Assembly (NCBI GenBank): GCA_019637115.1
Contig: JAHBWH010000060.1
Span: forward strand, 1-41,448
Length of the DNA: 41,448 nt
Direction of reading: 5' to 3'
Origin: Myxococcales bacterium
GTDB lineage: Bacteria > Myxococcota_A > Polyangia > Polyangiales > Houyiibacteriaceae
In this document: piece by piece, positions 41,383 to 41,448 of the stretch
Position numbering within the stretch: position 1 is the stretch's first letter
How the letters are laid out: each line of letters opens with the position of its first letter
Position numbers and translations under genes: made by a program
Notes under the pieces: generated by a model
The model's input: the letters and a program-made list of their open reading frames with translations, nothing else
Databases searched by the model: none
What the model was told of the DNA's origin: nothing

Positions 41383-41448
41383 ACCGGGTCCCGTGCCCCT
41401 GCCCCTGCCCCCGCCCCCTCCCCCTCCCCCCCCCCCCCCCCCCCCCCC
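41383..41448. repeat. C-rich array ending in a run of 23 C at the window end
   Basis: GCCCCT-type hexamers degrade into CCCCCT and then an uninterrupted C run from 41426 to the last base. It resembles the low-complexity arrays elsewhere but the pure homopolymer also suggests a contig end or sequencing limit. Confidence 0.8.

Overview
The window is high-GC DNA (well above 65% G+C over most of its length, judged by eye). It looks like a myxobacterial chromosome, probably Myxococcota/Polyangia of the Sandaracinaceae type. The reasons are secreted lipoproteins with Asp-Ala-Gly-rich linkers, a eukaryote-like kinase fold, a Rpn-type C-terminal remnant, a Cys-coordinated HNH protein of a type common in these genomes, and many short GC-rich tandem repeats between genes. 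No rRNA, tRNA, insertion sequence or CRISPR array was recognised. The taxonomic placement is inference.

Layout. 1-3.7 kb (minus): a secreted von Willebrand A lipoprotein cut by the window edge, a small unknown protein, and a large L,D-transpeptidase lipoprotein. 3.9-7.2 kb (plus): a SLC13/DASS-type anion transporter, an HSL-family esterase and an LCMT-type methyltransferase. 7.4-8.6 kb (minus): an AhpD-like protein and a small unknown protein. 8.7-14.6 kb (plus): a sirtuin, an unknown lipoprotein, a YkgJ-type Cys-cluster protein, a complete zinc/manganese ABC importer (binding lipoprotein, ATPase, permease) and a MepA-type murein endopeptidase. 14.6-18.1 kb (minus): MtnA, a DNA methyltransferase and a kynureninase-like PLP enzyme.

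18.1-20.1 kb (minus) is a decayed accessory patch. It holds the C-terminal remnant of a Rpn-family nuclease, an HNH protein with a 96-bp tandem repeat and a near-consensus sigma70 promoter, and a start-less remnant that reads as the C-terminal half of a Cas6 endoribonuclease. 20.2-23 kb (plus) has a lipoprotein, a class V aminotransferase and a zinc-ribbon membrane protein. 23.2-27.5 kb (minus) is a signalling block: a GAF/class III nucleotide cyclase, an atypical protein kinase and a Fic-fold protein whose catalytic histidine position is tyrosine. 27.5-28.06 kb is a repeat-rich spacer. 28.06-32.0 kb (plus) has a secreted esterase-extensin fusion and a GNAT-like protein.

32.05-37.5 kb is visibly less GC-rich and looks like a transferred surface-glycan module. 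It contains an arabinose-5-phosphate isomerase (first step of Kdo synthesis), a KpsC/KpsS-type glycosyltransferase, a GT4 glycosyltransferase, a methyltransferase and a beta-helix lipoprotein. The last four form one overlapping minus-strand operon. 37.6-41.4 kb returns to host composition with a HemJ-like membrane protein, a lipoprotein and ComEC. The window ends in a pure C run.

A recurring feature is a TANNNT hexamer 6-9 nt before start codons that lack a Shine-Dalgarno, seen at eight genes. It suggests that leaderless or near-leaderless transcription is common in this organism. The strongest leads for something undescribed are the Cas6-like/HNH/Rpn patch, the pseudo-Fic plus pseudokinase-like pair with a palindrome at the putative fic promoter, and the low-GC Kdo-type glycan island.
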